Under the pieces are notes generated by a model, which saw only the letters and a list, made by a program, of their open reading frames with translations, was not told where the DNA came from and made no database searches. This document shows, piece by piece, positions 1-11,043 of a stretch of DNA of 64,000 bases. Origin of the DNA: Nectonema munidae. Its lineage: Eukaryota > Nematomorpha > Nectonematoida > Nectonematidae. Position 1 is the first letter of the stretch. Every line of letters starts with the position of its first letter. The position numbers were made by a program, and so were the translations under genes. Where the stretch lies: contig JAUIRK010000923.1 of assembly GCA_030549495.1 (NCBI GenBank), positions 1 to 64,000 of the forward strand, written 5' to 3'.

Positions 1-84
1 AATAGTACTGATATTTTTTGATTAAAATCAATCAAATTACAACTACCAAGAATCCTATTTTTCAAGCGTAGCCTAAACAAAAAA

Positions 85-204
85 AACTAGCCGGTCCCGT
101 GGTCGTTTCGAGCGAACCGAATTTAAATTAGCAACTCAAAATACGCATTACCCAGAATTCTATGTTTCGAGCGAAGCGAGAAACGACCACGGGACCGGCT
201 AGTT
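85..204. repeat. Short inverted-repeat element (MITE-like hairpin)
   Basis: A 25-bp perfect inverted repeat, beginning AACTAGCCGGTCCCGTGGTC at 85-109 and repeated in reverse complement at 180-204, flanks about 70 bp of AT-rich DNA. The arms are much more GC-rich than their surroundings. A second short motif, TTTCGAGCGAA, occurs in direct orientation next to both arms. No coding capacity is present. It looks like a small non-autonomous DNA transposon or a hairpin insertion; no target duplication is obvious. Confidence 0.6.
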
Positions 205-560
205 ATTATATATTACATAAACATTTCAACCAATCATATAGTTTTTATGAAATAAAACTGCAATTTCAAAGTTAAGTGTTTTGAACTTTTAGGTAGAATT
301 TTTGAAATGTGGCTTTCAATATGTATGTAAAATATTTTTTGAAAATTTTTATTTTAAGTATATTTTTTTAGCATTTTACGATAGGTCTTTCCAGACCTCT
401 GATAAGGCTGGCAAGTTGTCTCCCTGGAGGACTTTATTCAAATAAATTTAAATGAAAAATATATATGCAAACATTCCATGGAGGATCAAAAAGCGCGAGC
501 GGATGAATAATCGCTTCCAAGGAAATGAAGTTGAAGAATTATATTCTATGAATGTATTAT
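205..560. other. Intergenic AT-rich stretch
   Basis: Nothing convincing is seen here. No frame has protein-like character, and there is no repeat except short A/T runs. Confidence 0.5.
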
Positions 561-566
561 TTGACA

Positions 567-2220
567 TTATGTATAGAATTCAACATTCGTTTCAATTGAT
601 GGAGGGCGATAAATATTGTGTATAGCTAATTTACTTTTCTTACTCGAAACAACAATTAATGAGAGACATTCAAAATAAGTATTATTAGTTACCTCTGAAA
701 AGTAATATTGGTGATTCTTTTTAACATAAAAAGCAACACTGCAGTGATTAGTTAATATGGAAGAAGCTTGAATAAATTGATAACTATCGATAGATAGTTC
801 TTGTCTGTTTTTAAGCCATGTTTCCTGCAAAAGCAAAACATCTGGATGAAAATTTTTTTCATTATTCAATTCGGTTAATTTAGAAGACAGGGGAGGGGGA
901 GCGGCAATTCAAACTTAAAATATTAAATCCATTAGTAAGATTAGTTGTATTTTCAAAGTTTTCCAAGTTAGTATATACTGAAGGCATTGCATCATACATG
1001 TATAGATTATTATAAAAATGTGTTTCTGTTAAATCAATATTAATATTCTTAAAAAGTTCTTCGTTTAAACAGTTCATAGGTTTTATATTAGAACATTCAA
1101 AATTTGCAGTACATGATTTAACATATTCTAAATTAGAAATTTTACACGGACATTCATAGCTAAACGCACTATGGTTTATATTTATTAATTTTTTCGTAAT
1201 ACAATTACTACATTTAAACAAATCTGTATTATTAGACTTATCACATTCAAGATATTTATGATTTTCTCCACAAAATTTACAGGAAAACTTTGTCGATTTG
1301 CAGTTTTTCGTTGTGTCCGAACTTACAGCACGAAGAACACTGTTTGGTAGAAATGTAATCGAATACATTATGACATGTTAGATTAATAAATATAGGTTAT
1401 CACCATTTAATTTAGTCAAATTCCTGATTTTTCGATCAAATGAGATAAAAAAATATTTTTTGCCTTTATTGTTGATCTTAGAAAAGATAATTCCAAAATT
1501 ATTTGTATTAGTAGCATATGGTGCCAGAAACTCATTTTTTCACAAATATGAGAAATCAAATCTTCTTCACTCATTTCAGAATTTAAATTACTGATTATAA
1601 TTTTTGGATAGAAAACAGGATTTCGACTAGAAGTAATAGATTTAGTTACGGCAGATTTATCTAGAATCGTTTTAGCGTCAAGCATAGATCTTTCGTCAGG
1701 GAAAACAAACATCAAGCTATTATTATTACTTACCATTTTGCTAACTTTTATTTTAGACAAAACTTCACTTGATGTTGTTTTAAAATTTTCTGTCTCCTTA
1801 TCATTAAACGTAAGTTTGAGAAACGGCTGATTTTTCACAACACTAGAGTACAATGGATATTTTTCATCATTTACTTTATCAGTAATAGAGCGATTTTTGA
1901 TGATGGTTGAACTGTTTTCACAATTATCACAACTTTTTTTTTGAATTCAGATGTTTAAAATTATCAACAATCTCTTTTATCTCTTTAATATCTTTTTCTA
2001 AATTAGAATAATTTTTCAAAACTGTATCTTTTTTTTCTAAGTTTTCATAGAAAGTAATTAATTTTGCTTTAATCTCCTTTTTAATCAACGTATCAATTTT
2101 TTCTATTATGTTTTTGAGAGATTCAAGAGACATAAAAAAATTTAAAAAAATGAAGAAGAGAAAAAAACAACAAAGAAAAATATATACAAAGAATAAAAGA
2201 AATGATACTAAATTCTTTGA
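567..2220 (-). mobile_element. LINE fragment (Jockey/CR1-like): ORF1 plus start of endonuclease
   Basis: Reading on the minus strand, the order is a lysine/glutamate-rich coiled-coil segment (2133-1927), an RRM-like segment with PKIIISNLNSEMSEEDLI (1853-1416), a cysteine/histidine region with knuckles such as CKFCGENHKYLEC and CSNCITKKL (1368-about 880), and the N-terminal half of an APE-type endonuclease containing LLLQETWLKNRQ and AVHNIYRPPS-like LAIHNIYRPPS (869-567). This order is typical of Jockey/CR1-group ORF1 and ORF2. Frame changes between blocks and the abrupt stop within the endonuclease show a dead, 3'-truncated copy. It is closely related to the LINE at 22.8-28.3 kb (shared DLTETxFY and FNILSL), and is the only place in the window where this family's ORF1 can be read. 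Confidence 0.8.
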
Positions 2221-2720
2221 TGACGTTTGATAAAGGTAGAGGTAGGATTCAGTCTAACTTTTCTTAGATATGTAGCACTTTGTAATTTGTGGACAGAAGA
2301 GGAAGCATTTTTTAAATTAGGAGAAAAAAAAAGTATTATATTATATAATACTTACAAGCTCGATAAAAAAATTATAAATATATGTTATATTACTATGAAT
2401 TCAAAAACAAGAAGTTAATTACAATGTACTTTGTTAAGAAAAATAACACGAATAAGAATGAGATGTTTCACATTTAAATGAGTATTTTTCAATATACTCC
2501 TTTTAAATCAACATTTTAAACAATCCAATACTCAAATGTATGCATTCCAATAAATGTGTATTACTATTCCAAAAATTTGATAACTTTAACTTAATTGTCT
2601 GATAATATCTCAGCCTATTATAATAGGGTATAAATATTTATAGCGCAGGTCTTACAATCAACGAAATTGAAATCTAAAATTTTCTCAAATACGGGAACTT
2701 TTTTCACAAGTCTTATTATC
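2221..2720. other. Intergenic, no gene seen
   Basis: AT-rich DNA with one short open frame (2,227-2,418) that has low-complexity composition and no recognisable motif. It may include the 5' flank of the LINE to its left. Confidence 0.4.
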
Positions 2721-2721
2721 C

Positions 2722-2905
2722 ACGATAACCAACATCTTGAACCAAAATCTACCATAAACAAAATAATTGGTAACCAAAATCGCTGACAACCAAATCTCCG
2801 AAACTAAAATTTCGGATAACCAAAATCTCTATAAACAAAATTTCCAAAATTAAAGTTTCCAATTACCTAAATCTCTAATAACCAAAATTTCCGAAATTAG
2901 GAACA
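2722..2905. repeat. Degenerate minisatellite, AACCAAAATTTCCGAAA-type unit
   Basis: About nine imperfect copies of a 15-20 bp motif (variants of ATAACCAAAATCTCCGAAAC and AAAATTTCCGAAATTA) lie head to tail. Spacing and sequence drift indicate an old simple tandem array. Confidence 0.65.
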
Positions 2906-2909
2906 AAAG

Positions 2910-3790
2910 AGGATGCTGACATCATCTAAAAGGTTACCAATGACCTCAAAATTCTGGGCCGGTTGGCTATCAAGCAACTAAAGATTTATGTAGACAAATT
3001 CATGGATTCTAAGGAACTATGCTACGTCGTGTTCATTCACATGAAACCGAAAAAGAAGCTGAAATCAGTCTCAAGAGATTTGCAAGCTGGGATGTCTCCC
3101 TTTGTTTTGAAAGACAAGCCAGTTCCATTTGCGATTCTGGACGACCTGGAGAAGGCATATCATGAATGGATTGGCGAAGAAACCTGGTAACTGGTCCAGT
3201 TTAACCAAAGAAGCCTTTGCTACCAAGGCTTTTTTCGGTTCATATATGAAATATGATTTTTGCAAGTTAATTTATTATCTATTATTAAGCCTAACAATTG
3301 AATATTTTCTACGACTTCAAACAAAAAACTATCTTTTCTAACTTTCAGAAGGCAGACAAAATTCAGCGTGTGTGGAGATTACTCCGTTATGGTGAATAAA
3401 TCCATATCAGAATATTAAGTTAAATACAGAATAAAAAGCTGAAGTTCATCGGCATCCGCTACCCCTTCCAGGGGACCAAAAAGGTATGCTATGTCGTCTA
3501 GAGAAGTGCAAGTTTGCTCAGCCTTGTGTTGAATACCTGGCCCAACTTCTATCATCCGAAGGAATCGCTAAAGAACAGTCGTCGTTCCAGCAGTCCTCCA
3601 GCCCAACTTCCTTTATCTGCTGCAGTTGGGACACTATCGAACCCATGAAAAAACTGCCACGCACTTCCATGTACTAGTCGACCATCGCCCATGATATTGG
3701 AACTACCGGCCAGAGCTGTGTTCCCTGCGGAGAGCACCAGAAGATCTGAAGTTGTATCTTGAGGCCGAATTGACGGTCTTCATGCGTTAC
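2910..3790 (+). mobile_element. Decayed Ty3/Gypsy retrotransposon pol fragment (fossil)
   Basis: Two stretches resemble Ty3/Gypsy reverse transcriptase: one around 3,090-3,190 with KPVPFAILDDLEKA, like the conserved stretch before the RT fingers, and one around 3,430-3,680 with HPLPLPGD and CKFAQPCVEYLAQLLSSEGI. The higher GC content than the flanks supports former coding sequence. It is clearly broken in several places, no LTR pair is visible, and it looks old. The 3' part (3,690-3,790) may belong to the same element. Confidence 0.55.
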
Positions 3791-4679
3791 AGTTCAAAAC
3801 AAATTTCGTACTTTTAACTTCCCTTTTTTCATACCATGTAATATTCAAATTGTGGAATTCCTTTGTGTGATTCTTTTCCACGTTTATTTGAATGCATGTC
3901 TTTTCTATAATTTTATCATTTGAATGTTATATATTCCCTATCTATCTCTGTTATAACTTTTATAATTCCTAATTTAAATGCTACTTCGATCGTCCTTTCT
4001 TCTGCAACTTTTATTCATTTTTCCTTGTATATATATGCATGTTATTTTGATATCATTCACTTTCCTTACAACGTTCTTTTGTTGAATAAAAGCTCCAGCT
4101 TTTCACTTTTGTTTTCATCACATACCACAAAACCATATGCAAATAAAAATGGAAGAAGGTTAATTTTGCGCTAGGACAACTCGTCATCAAGATTCATATT
4201 ACTTTCAAGGCGAATTTTGCCTGAACTTTATGTTTTTATTTTTATTATTCCACAACACTCGCATAGTGAGATTACGGAACTTAATTTGAAAAAATAGAGT
4301 TTGAGCAATTGCAAAACATTTGGTAGCCGTAACATTCTGCCTAGTTTTGAACGTTTCGTATAAAGTTTTGTTTTAACTACAAAATGACCAGTTTACGTAC
4401 TTTAGGTCCTGTTTCCAAAATGTTTTCGACTCAGTTTGATCAGAACCAAAAAAAGTAGATTCAACACTCACTTGATTAACCCGCAAAGATAAAACTATTA
4501 CAACAACTCTTACCCCAAATTATTTTTTACTTTAAAAACTTTGGGGCACCCATATCATAAAATTAAATTTATTTTACGTTACTTATTTAACAAAAACACT
4601 AATAAATAATATTCTTTGCTAATTATTCAAGATATCATTTATACAGTATCTCTCTTCAATTTAATTTAAGGTTACAATA
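3791..4679. other. Intergenic, no gene seen
   Basis: AT-rich sequence without protein-like frames or recognisable repeats. Confidence 0.4.
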
Positions 4680-5040
4680 ATACTTTTATGTTCCAGCATA
4701 GACAATTTTTTTGCTCAACTTGTGACATCTTTCTACAAAATAAGCATATCCTACAACAGTTCGTCCACTTCCTATCGATCCTTCATGAATAAATAGCATC
4801 CAATTAATAACAACACCGTGTATTCCATAAATGAATATAGATTTTAAGTTGAGGGGACTTTTTGTAAAAAAATCCAGATATCACAGTCTTTTTTACCCCA
4901 AACACAGCATTTCCAATAATATCCATTGATTTACAATTTCGTATCCATTGCTTTGAAAAATATTTGTGTAAAGCCAATAATAATAAAATTTTCAATTTAT
5001 CATTCGAGGTTAGTAAAGGAATACCAAAATAAAAACTCAT
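4680..5040 (-). pseudogene. piggyBac transposase fragment (central DDE region)
   Basis: Read on the minus strand, the piece ISGFFYKKSPQLKSIFIYGI followed by MLFIHEGSIGSGRTVVGYAY lines up with the piggyBac/PGBD block that runs from the first catalytic region through the typical 'G-G-LG-G-VV' segment before the DNFFTS motif. A change of frame is needed near 4,840, and the next catalytic motif is degraded. It is a dead remnant on the opposite strand to the fragment at 5.6 kb, so it is either a separate copy or a rearranged one. The family call rests on motif order only. Confidence 0.4.
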
Positions 5041-5589
5041 TTAAAAAGATAGCGGATGAGTTGTTTTCAAAAATGTGAGTCTAAAAAGATTCAAATTTCT
5101 AAGTTTTACTCTTGGCCCGCTGTTTTAAGACGTTTTTAGCGGCAAAACTTTTCAAGGAAACAAAAATTATAAATATAATCCAGTATCTAGTCTGAAATAT
5201 GCAAAATCAAAATCCATGATTCAGAATCTGGTCTCCATAAAGGCTATATTATGGGTTCGTAAAAGTTTTTCCCTCATATATAATTGTTAAACACTATTGG
5301 AGTTCATACCTGTGTATATGTCGATCCAAATTTGATTAAAAACAAGTTTTTTTATGTTTGGCGTATGAGTGGAAAGCACTCAGAGCTCGAAATATACACT
5401 TTAAAAGGAAATTAAATCTATGTTTCACGTTTTAATTTTATTGGTCAATTATTTTGATGTAGAGATTTTAATCGATATAGCCAGAAGCATTTAAAACGTC
5501 AAGAAAGAGGTGTTTTTTAAACTGTCAAAATGTCTGTATCTTCTTGTATTATAAAATTGCAAACGTTTTCCCAACTAAACTTTACCTGA

Positions 5590-6320
5590 AAAGGGGATCG
5601 AAGTGAACACAAACTTCTTACAAAGTGAAAAATAAATGTAGATTGATTTTTAAAACACTTCATTCAAATGAAAAGCCTGAAAGTATCCACTTTTATAACC
5701 AAATAAAGTTTGGGATTGATATATTTGATAAAATGGGGAAGCAATATCGTGTTAAACCTGGCTGTAGACGTTGGCCTGTCCATGTTTTCTCTAATATGCT
5801 TAAGATCTCAGCAATCAATGCATGCATTAAGTGGATAAAAAGTGCAAGAATAATTTATAAAGATACATTAAAAACAAAAATGTCAAGATGACCGGGATTT
5901 TGACAAGATAGGCGAAGAAAATAAAGATATGGAAGAAGATGAGGATTTAGCACATGGAAATGATGTAAATGTTAGAAAACAAGGCCGAATTAGAATGTGT
6001 ATAGCAACAATGAAACAAAAACAAAGTGTTATAAATGTAAAAAAGTTGTATGTGCAAACCATTCAATATGATAAAAAATGAAGTGAAAGGAAGAAAATGT
6101 AAAACCAATGTGTTATATGGATTTAAATTTTTTCCTTTTGTTCAATAAAATTCATCCTTCGTTTTGAATAACTTGTGACAGTCAAAAACACTTTTTTAGT
6201 CTTTCTATAGTGTTCATTCTTTTGACACTAGTGTTACACTATTGTACCAAAAAACGAAAACCGTTTGCTTTAAGTTTATAAAGTGGCATTGAAAAAGAAA
6301 CAGACGATTAGTCTTAAAAG
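5590..6320 (+). pseudogene. piggyBac transposase, C-terminal fragment with terminal sequence
   Basis: The translated segment ESIHFYNQIKFGIDIFDKMG then RRWPVHVFSNMLKISAINA (within 5,625-5,891) is the conserved piggyBac block that carries the last catalytic aspartate and the RRWP motif. After a frame change the C-terminal cysteine-rich finger CYKCKKVVCANHSI follows near 6,030-6,080. The 3' flank (about 6,297-6,320) contains AAACAGACGATTAGTCTTAA, identical to the subterminal part of the MITE at 7,376-7,645. This copy may therefore be the remains of the autonomous partner of that MITE family. Confidence 0.7.
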
Positions 6321-6329
6321 TAATTTATA

Positions 6330-6900
6330 CGTATCAAATATTTTTTATTTTATCTTTTTAATTTAATTTAATGTTTCCCATTTAAAAGTACTTGTTTCAT
6401 ATCGAGATAAATTGTTTGTGGTCATTGAATGAGATTCTCTACAATTTACTTAATAATTTCTCGAGGTTCCTCAATTGCTCACGATTTTTAAATGGGACGT
6501 ACTCCCAATAAAGCAAGAATAAAAATTTATACACATTTGCTTATCCGGAACTACTCCTAGCATCTCAAGAACAAATCATAACAAAAGAAGCAACCGCTAT
6601 TTCAATATAAAAACACTAAATACAATCAGTTGAAATTAGATATCATTTTATTTAAGAATAGCTACTATTTAGGAGTAAAACTACTAATAGCTAACTAAAC
6701 ATGGCATTATTAAAATTAAATTACTTATCAAGGATGCATTTTACCTTATTTTTATATGCTAAATTTTACAAAAATTAAAATTCATTTAAAAAACTAAAAA
6801 AAAATATAATTTATTCATGATTTAAACAAAATTAAATTTTAAATCAAGATATTTGAAGGTTTTGCCATTTTTCTTTTAGTCTCCCATTAGTTGTATTGCC
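6330..6900. other. Intergenic, no gene seen
   Basis: AT-rich, with no coding signal recognised. Confidence 0.4.
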
Positions 6901-6939
6901 CTTTGTGCAATAATATTTTTTCGCGGTATGTCAACAACT

Positions 6940-7110
6940 GAAGTATCTTTCACCCAGTGATTTTGAAGCATTTTTCAACACTTTTGCGTTTCGTGTTCTG
7001 AATGCAATTAAGAAGCTTTTCATAGTATTCATGCTCAAACTTTTCATCATAGAACCATATTTCTTGCCAGCCGTAGGCTATGAAATTGAGAGCACTTTCT
7101 CATTTTTCTC
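6940..7110 (-). pseudogene. Unrecognised short coding-like remnant
   Basis: On the minus strand an open stretch reads NFIAYGWQEIWFYDEKFEHE and continues for about 30 residues with protein-like composition. No family was recognised. Because it lies between piggyBac pieces it is probably transposon debris. Confidence 0.25.
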
Positions 7111-7375
7111 TGTAATCAGGTTAACCCATAAAGGAAATAAGGAATAAGAGCCTGAATTGCTCTAGAGATCCTGGAGCGTTTTGCATTACAGGTAATGTTT
7201 TCCAGTTTATTGCGGGTAACTTGTTTTTTCTTTCAAAACTCTATAAACATAGCTAATCTATAGCTAAGTCTAACTACAACTCCTGTAAAGCAACCAGTAT
7301 GTGTAGGTGTAGTATCACAAATAAACATTTTGACAACAGACCGGGCATTGTTTTCATCAAGTATTTTTTATCTTT

Positions 7376-7645
7376 TTAACCCTTTGAGGACCAGAATTTT
7401 TAAGACTAATCGTCTGTTTTCATAAGTTTCTTTTTGAGATGAGCTGTGAAATATAAATCAATTTTTTAACAGGTTTCATTAATTTTCATAAAAAATGAAT
7501 ATAACCAGTGAATTCAGCATAGTTGAAATATATGTGTAATATTAAAAAGATTTATAAAAACTTATTAATATCTGAGAAAAAAAGGGGGCACTTTACGCCC
7601 CCAGCACTTGAGCAGACAAATTTTGACCAGCACTAATAGTGTTAA
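7376..7645 (-). mobile_element. piggyBac-type MITE, TTAA-flanked
   Basis: A 270-bp non-coding element is bounded by TTAA on both sides (7,376-7,379 and 7,642-7,645). One end reads TTAACCCTTTGAGGACCAGA. The other end, in reverse complement, reads TTAACACTATTAGTGCTGGT. TTAA target duplication and CCC-type ends are characteristic of piggyBac. The interior contains a GC-rich GGGGGCACTTTACGCCCCC motif and one copy of the roughly 140-bp unit that is tandemly expanded at 19.6-20.4 kb. Confidence 0.75.
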
Positions 7646-8534
7646 GACAACTGTTAATCATTTTATTCAAAATTATTCCAAAAAAAAGTTTAAAAGCATG
7701 CAAAATAACTGCGATAATTAAAAAAAAAAACTATATCACAAATGGCATGTCCGCAAGTGAGAGATAAGACAAGTCGTTTTGAGTTGCATCTGTCATAATT
7801 ATAAGCCCAAGAAAGTGAAACACTCATTCTAGATCTAATATACTTCTTATAGCGATCCCTCTTTTAGGATCCATCTTATAGAACCACTAATTTGTTGTCT
7901 GTATGCATAAAGTATAGTAAATGAGACCATCAGAGGTGTTTTTTATTTTATTCAAAAGTGCCTGCAACAATTAACGAGCAAACCGGGTTCTCAATATTTG
8001 GTTGTGAATAGCTTTACTTTTCAGTTCGACATATATTCGAGTAATCACATTTCTGGATGATTTTTTTTAATTTAGCTTCATCTTGTATTCAAGATGGACT
8101 CATGTTCAGAGATTTTAATGGTAATTATTAGAAGTTAGGTGCCCAGGCAATGGTTCGATTTGCCGTGTGGCACCTTTACCTTCACAAGGCATAATAAGTT
8201 CCAAACTCTTTACTAACACACAACTTGATTATTCAATAAGATAAGTTAGTGTATAGAAGGCCTGCAAAAATTGTATGGTAAAAAGGTATAGGAATTCATT
8301 TGTTCAAATTATTTTGATTATATTAATTTTTAAAATAAATACAAATTTGTAAGTTCTAAAAATAAAAAAATCATCTGGAAGTTTGTAAGAGATGAAATAG
8401 AAGGAAAAAATCGTATAATAGAATGATGTAAATTTTTTCATCCATAAATTTTATATTTATATTAATCATAACAGGAGAGGTAGAGATAAATCGGATTGAA
8501 TGCACAATTAAAATCACAGTAGAAAAGATAAAAA
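7646..8534. other. Intergenic, 3' side of the TXNDC11-like gene
   Basis: No gene is seen. A possible decayed SINE tail lies at about 8,140-8,195 (GGTTCGA-like B box followed by GGCACCTTTACC). The 3' untranslated region of the minus-strand gene must begin just below 8,535. Confidence 0.4.
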
Positions 8535-10463
8535 TCACGGATATATCTTTAATCTTTTTTTACTCATCTTCTGAATAAAGATATTTAAATGGAAAACATT
8601 TTGAATTTTAGAATAGGGAAACACAAATATTTCCATGTTGGGGGAGAGAAGATATAAGATGGACGGCAAATGGGTGAGGGAACTTTGAAAAATTTTAGGT
8701 ATTTTTTGCAGGTCAGTATTTAAATACAAAAAGTAAATAGTTTTATCCCTTCGAAGATTAAAAAGACGTGACAAAGATGAACATGCTACATCACACTGTC
8801 TGCATTTACTGGGCGAGGCTATCAATAGAATGTAGTCTTGATTACGGGTCTGCGTTGAATGTAAAATGCAATTCAAATCATCTGTTACTACGTCATTCCA
8901 GTATGAAGAATTCAGAGAAGGCGGTTTTCGAAAACAATAGCTAGAAGCCTTTTCTAATTTTTCAGTTAAATGCCTCGAAAGACTTAAAAGCAACTGAGTG
9001 CCATTCTTCAATAGAGAGAACTCTAATGGAAGAGATTGAGTTGGATGCAGGTATTTATGAATAAAGAGGAAATCGGATGTTGGGGATAAATCAAATCCAA
9101 ATCTCCTTCCAAAATTGTGAAGGTGTAGAGAATGAACAATGATGAATCTGAGAGAGGGAAGGTAATAAGAAGAAAAGAAGGAGTTGAGGAAATTAACGAA
9201 AGGAGAATGAATGCGTGAATCGCGAGAATTCGCAGTTCGCTTGAGTTGAGAAAGCAGCATGCCAGAATTAATGACGACATAGAAGTGAAGACAAAAATAA
9301 ACATGGGCATTGGCTAAGGCTTTACAAGCTCCTAGCAGTGCAAATAACTTTGAAGGTGGATCATGGAAATAATGATGCCTTTTGGAAAGTGGGCAGATGA
9401 AGAAGCGAGATTCATTGCTTACGATGGACAATTTGTTGACGCATTGGAAATTTAAGATGTCTGTTGAATGATATTGAAAGGATACTTTCAAAAGCGTATC
9501 TGGAAGGAAATAATCACGAGGAGCTATGGGGAATAAAGGATCGAAATCTTTGATGAAGGCAACTACCAAAACATCATTGGAAGAAGAAACGAGTTTACTC
9601 ACTACACGCTCTTCAGGTGGGGGAGCGAAGAATGAAACTTTTTCAGTGACTCGTTTGCGAATGAATGCGGTGATTGCACTTTCGTCGAATGAAGACATAG
9701 AGTGCAAGAAGCGCAACTCATTATTATATGGTGTGGAATGAGAGAGGATCCAGGTAGATTCGTTTCGAGTGATTTTTAGGCGCGGAAAGCGGTCAAAGAA
9801 AAAATTTGCTTGCGTTAAAATGAAAAAACAAAGAGATTTGTGATGCAGAACGTGATTTCGAGAAACGAAGTATAGCGCGTTTTTGTGAAAGATTTCAATA
9901 ATCCCAGTTTCAAAGGCATCGCGAGAGGACAGGACCAAAGTGAACGCATTTTCACACGTTTTGAGGGAATGCGAAAAAGAGGGAGCGTCTGAGAGCCGCA
10001 TAAAGGGAAAAATGGAGTGCATGACGAAGGAGGCAAAGTATCGTGAATCGAAAATAGAGAGGGTGTATAAGGAGACGAAATGAGTGCTAGAATAAAAAAT
10101 CAATTGTGGAAAGTGGGGTGTTGGATTGATGGAGAGGGCGACGTTGCAAGAAGTATTTGCTGTGAAACATTCTATCGCGTATAAGCCAACTTCAGAGTGG
10201 AGGTGAGGCAATGGCAGATGCTGAGATGTGGAGAAAAACGCATTCTTCAGCAAATCTACCTCCAAGTTCCAATTAGCGTAGTACAAAACGAGGGAAAACG
10301 GTCGGGCGAGGAGGAATGAGAGAAGGAGGGAAAAGTTGCCGGACTGGATGTCAGCGCTGCCTGGTGAGATGGTGGAGCAAAGTGAAAGTGAGGATGAAAG
10401 AAGAAGGGCGATGAGGGAAAGGGGGATGAAGAAGAAGCAGCAGCAGTACGTTGATGAAAGCAT
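8535..10463 (-). CDS. TXNDC11-like ER thioredoxin-domain protein, intronless
   Basis: This is a 642-codon uninterrupted frame. Residues 1-30 form a hydrophobic signal peptide, so the product should enter the secretory pathway; an in-frame stop about 60 bases upstream of the ATG supports this start. The domain order matches vertebrate TXNDC11, an ER protein linked to DUOX maturation. It has a first thioredoxin fold with VLYYANWN (about 59-66) and the family's spaced Cys pair (99 and 106) before a proline-containing strand. A middle fold follows with DVLVVAFIKDFDPLFP (297-312). A final fold contains SKCRQC (552-557), in which CRQC replaces the usual CGFC-type pair. Only this last fold has a CxxC, so only it could be redox active. 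The C-terminal coiled coil of the human protein (about 985 residues) is absent. Codon-level conservation and higher GC than the flanks argue for a live gene. The family call rests on recalled motif order, without an alignment. Confidence 0.7.
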   Translation of the reverse strand: MLSSTYCCCFFFIPLSLIALLLSSSLSLCSTISPGSADIQSGNFSLLLSFLLARPFSLVLYYANWNLEVDLLKNAFFSTSQHLPLPHLHSEVGLYAIECFTANTSCNVALSINPTPHFPQLIFYSSTHFVSLYTLSIFDSRYFASFVMHSIFPFMRLSDAPSFSHSLKTCENAFTLVLSSRDAFETGIIEIFHKNALYFVSRNHVLHHKSLCFFILTQANFFFDRFPRLKITRNESTWILSHSTPYNNELRFLHSMSSFDESAITAFIRKRVTEKVSFFAPPPEERVVSKLVSSSNDVLVVAFIKDFDPLFPIAPRDYFLPDTLLKVSFQYHSTDILNFQCVNKLSIVSNESRFFICPLSKRHHYFHDPPSKLFALLGACKALANAHVYFCLHFYVVINSGMLLSQLKRTANSRDSRIHSPFVNFLNSFFSSYYLPSLRFIIVHSLHLHNFGRRFGFDLSPTSDFLFIHKYLHPTQSLPLEFSLLKNGTQLLLSLSRHLTEKLEKASSYCFRKPPSLNSSYWNDVVTDDLNCILHSTQTRNQDYILLIASPSKCRQCDVACSSLSRLFNLRRDKTIYFLYLNTDLQKIPKIFQSSLTHLPSILYLLSPNMEIFVFPYSKIQNVFHLNIFIQKMSKKRLKIYP

Positions 10464-11040
10464 AAATTGGGGGAATAGGATTTTGAAAGACTTGTTGGAG
10501 ATGAAGACTTTAGGAAGTTATAGCGACATCACTGACACACAGAACTAAACAAAGTGACACAAAAAGTTATTCGCACTTATAGAGCTATTGCAATGAGAAA
10601 ACTTCTCTACACAGAACTTCATAGGTAGGGGTGTCGAACATACGGCTTACGAGACCTAGTGTACCCTTCAAAATAATCTCAGCGGAACGGTAGGTCCTGT
10701 GTTACACTTCACAAATTTGACTGAGAGGAATCACAAATTCATACCATTTCTTGATCGCTTTTTTGCCAAACTTGATCATATCCATGAAGGATTACAAGTA
10801 GTAGTTACAAGATAGAGGTCTTAAAAAGGTTCCTTGAAGTAAATATAAAAACACTGTATCACTCACCATCTTCGAAATAAATAAGCAACATAATTTTAGC
10901 TTTAATATTATTATTATTATCTGTTTCGTAGTTCAAACATATGCAAATAATTATTTCCCAAATAAATATTTACAAATCAATAATCTTCATGATTAACTTA
11001 ATTTTGGCAAAATTTGTATTTGAATTCTATATGTATTTAG
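10464..11040. promoter_or_regulatory. Upstream region of the TXNDC11-like gene
   Basis: About 580 bp lies upstream of the minus-strand start codon. No clear TATA box or initiator could be identified. The segment 10,620-10,740 is less AT-rich than its surroundings. Promoter placement is inference from position alone. Confidence 0.25.
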
Positions 11041-11043
11041 GTG

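Noticed and set aside
9526-10548. Plus-strand and alternative minus-strand frames overlapping the TXNDC11-like gene
   Set aside because: They are shadows of the long minus-strand frame. They lack family motifs and lie antisense or out of frame.
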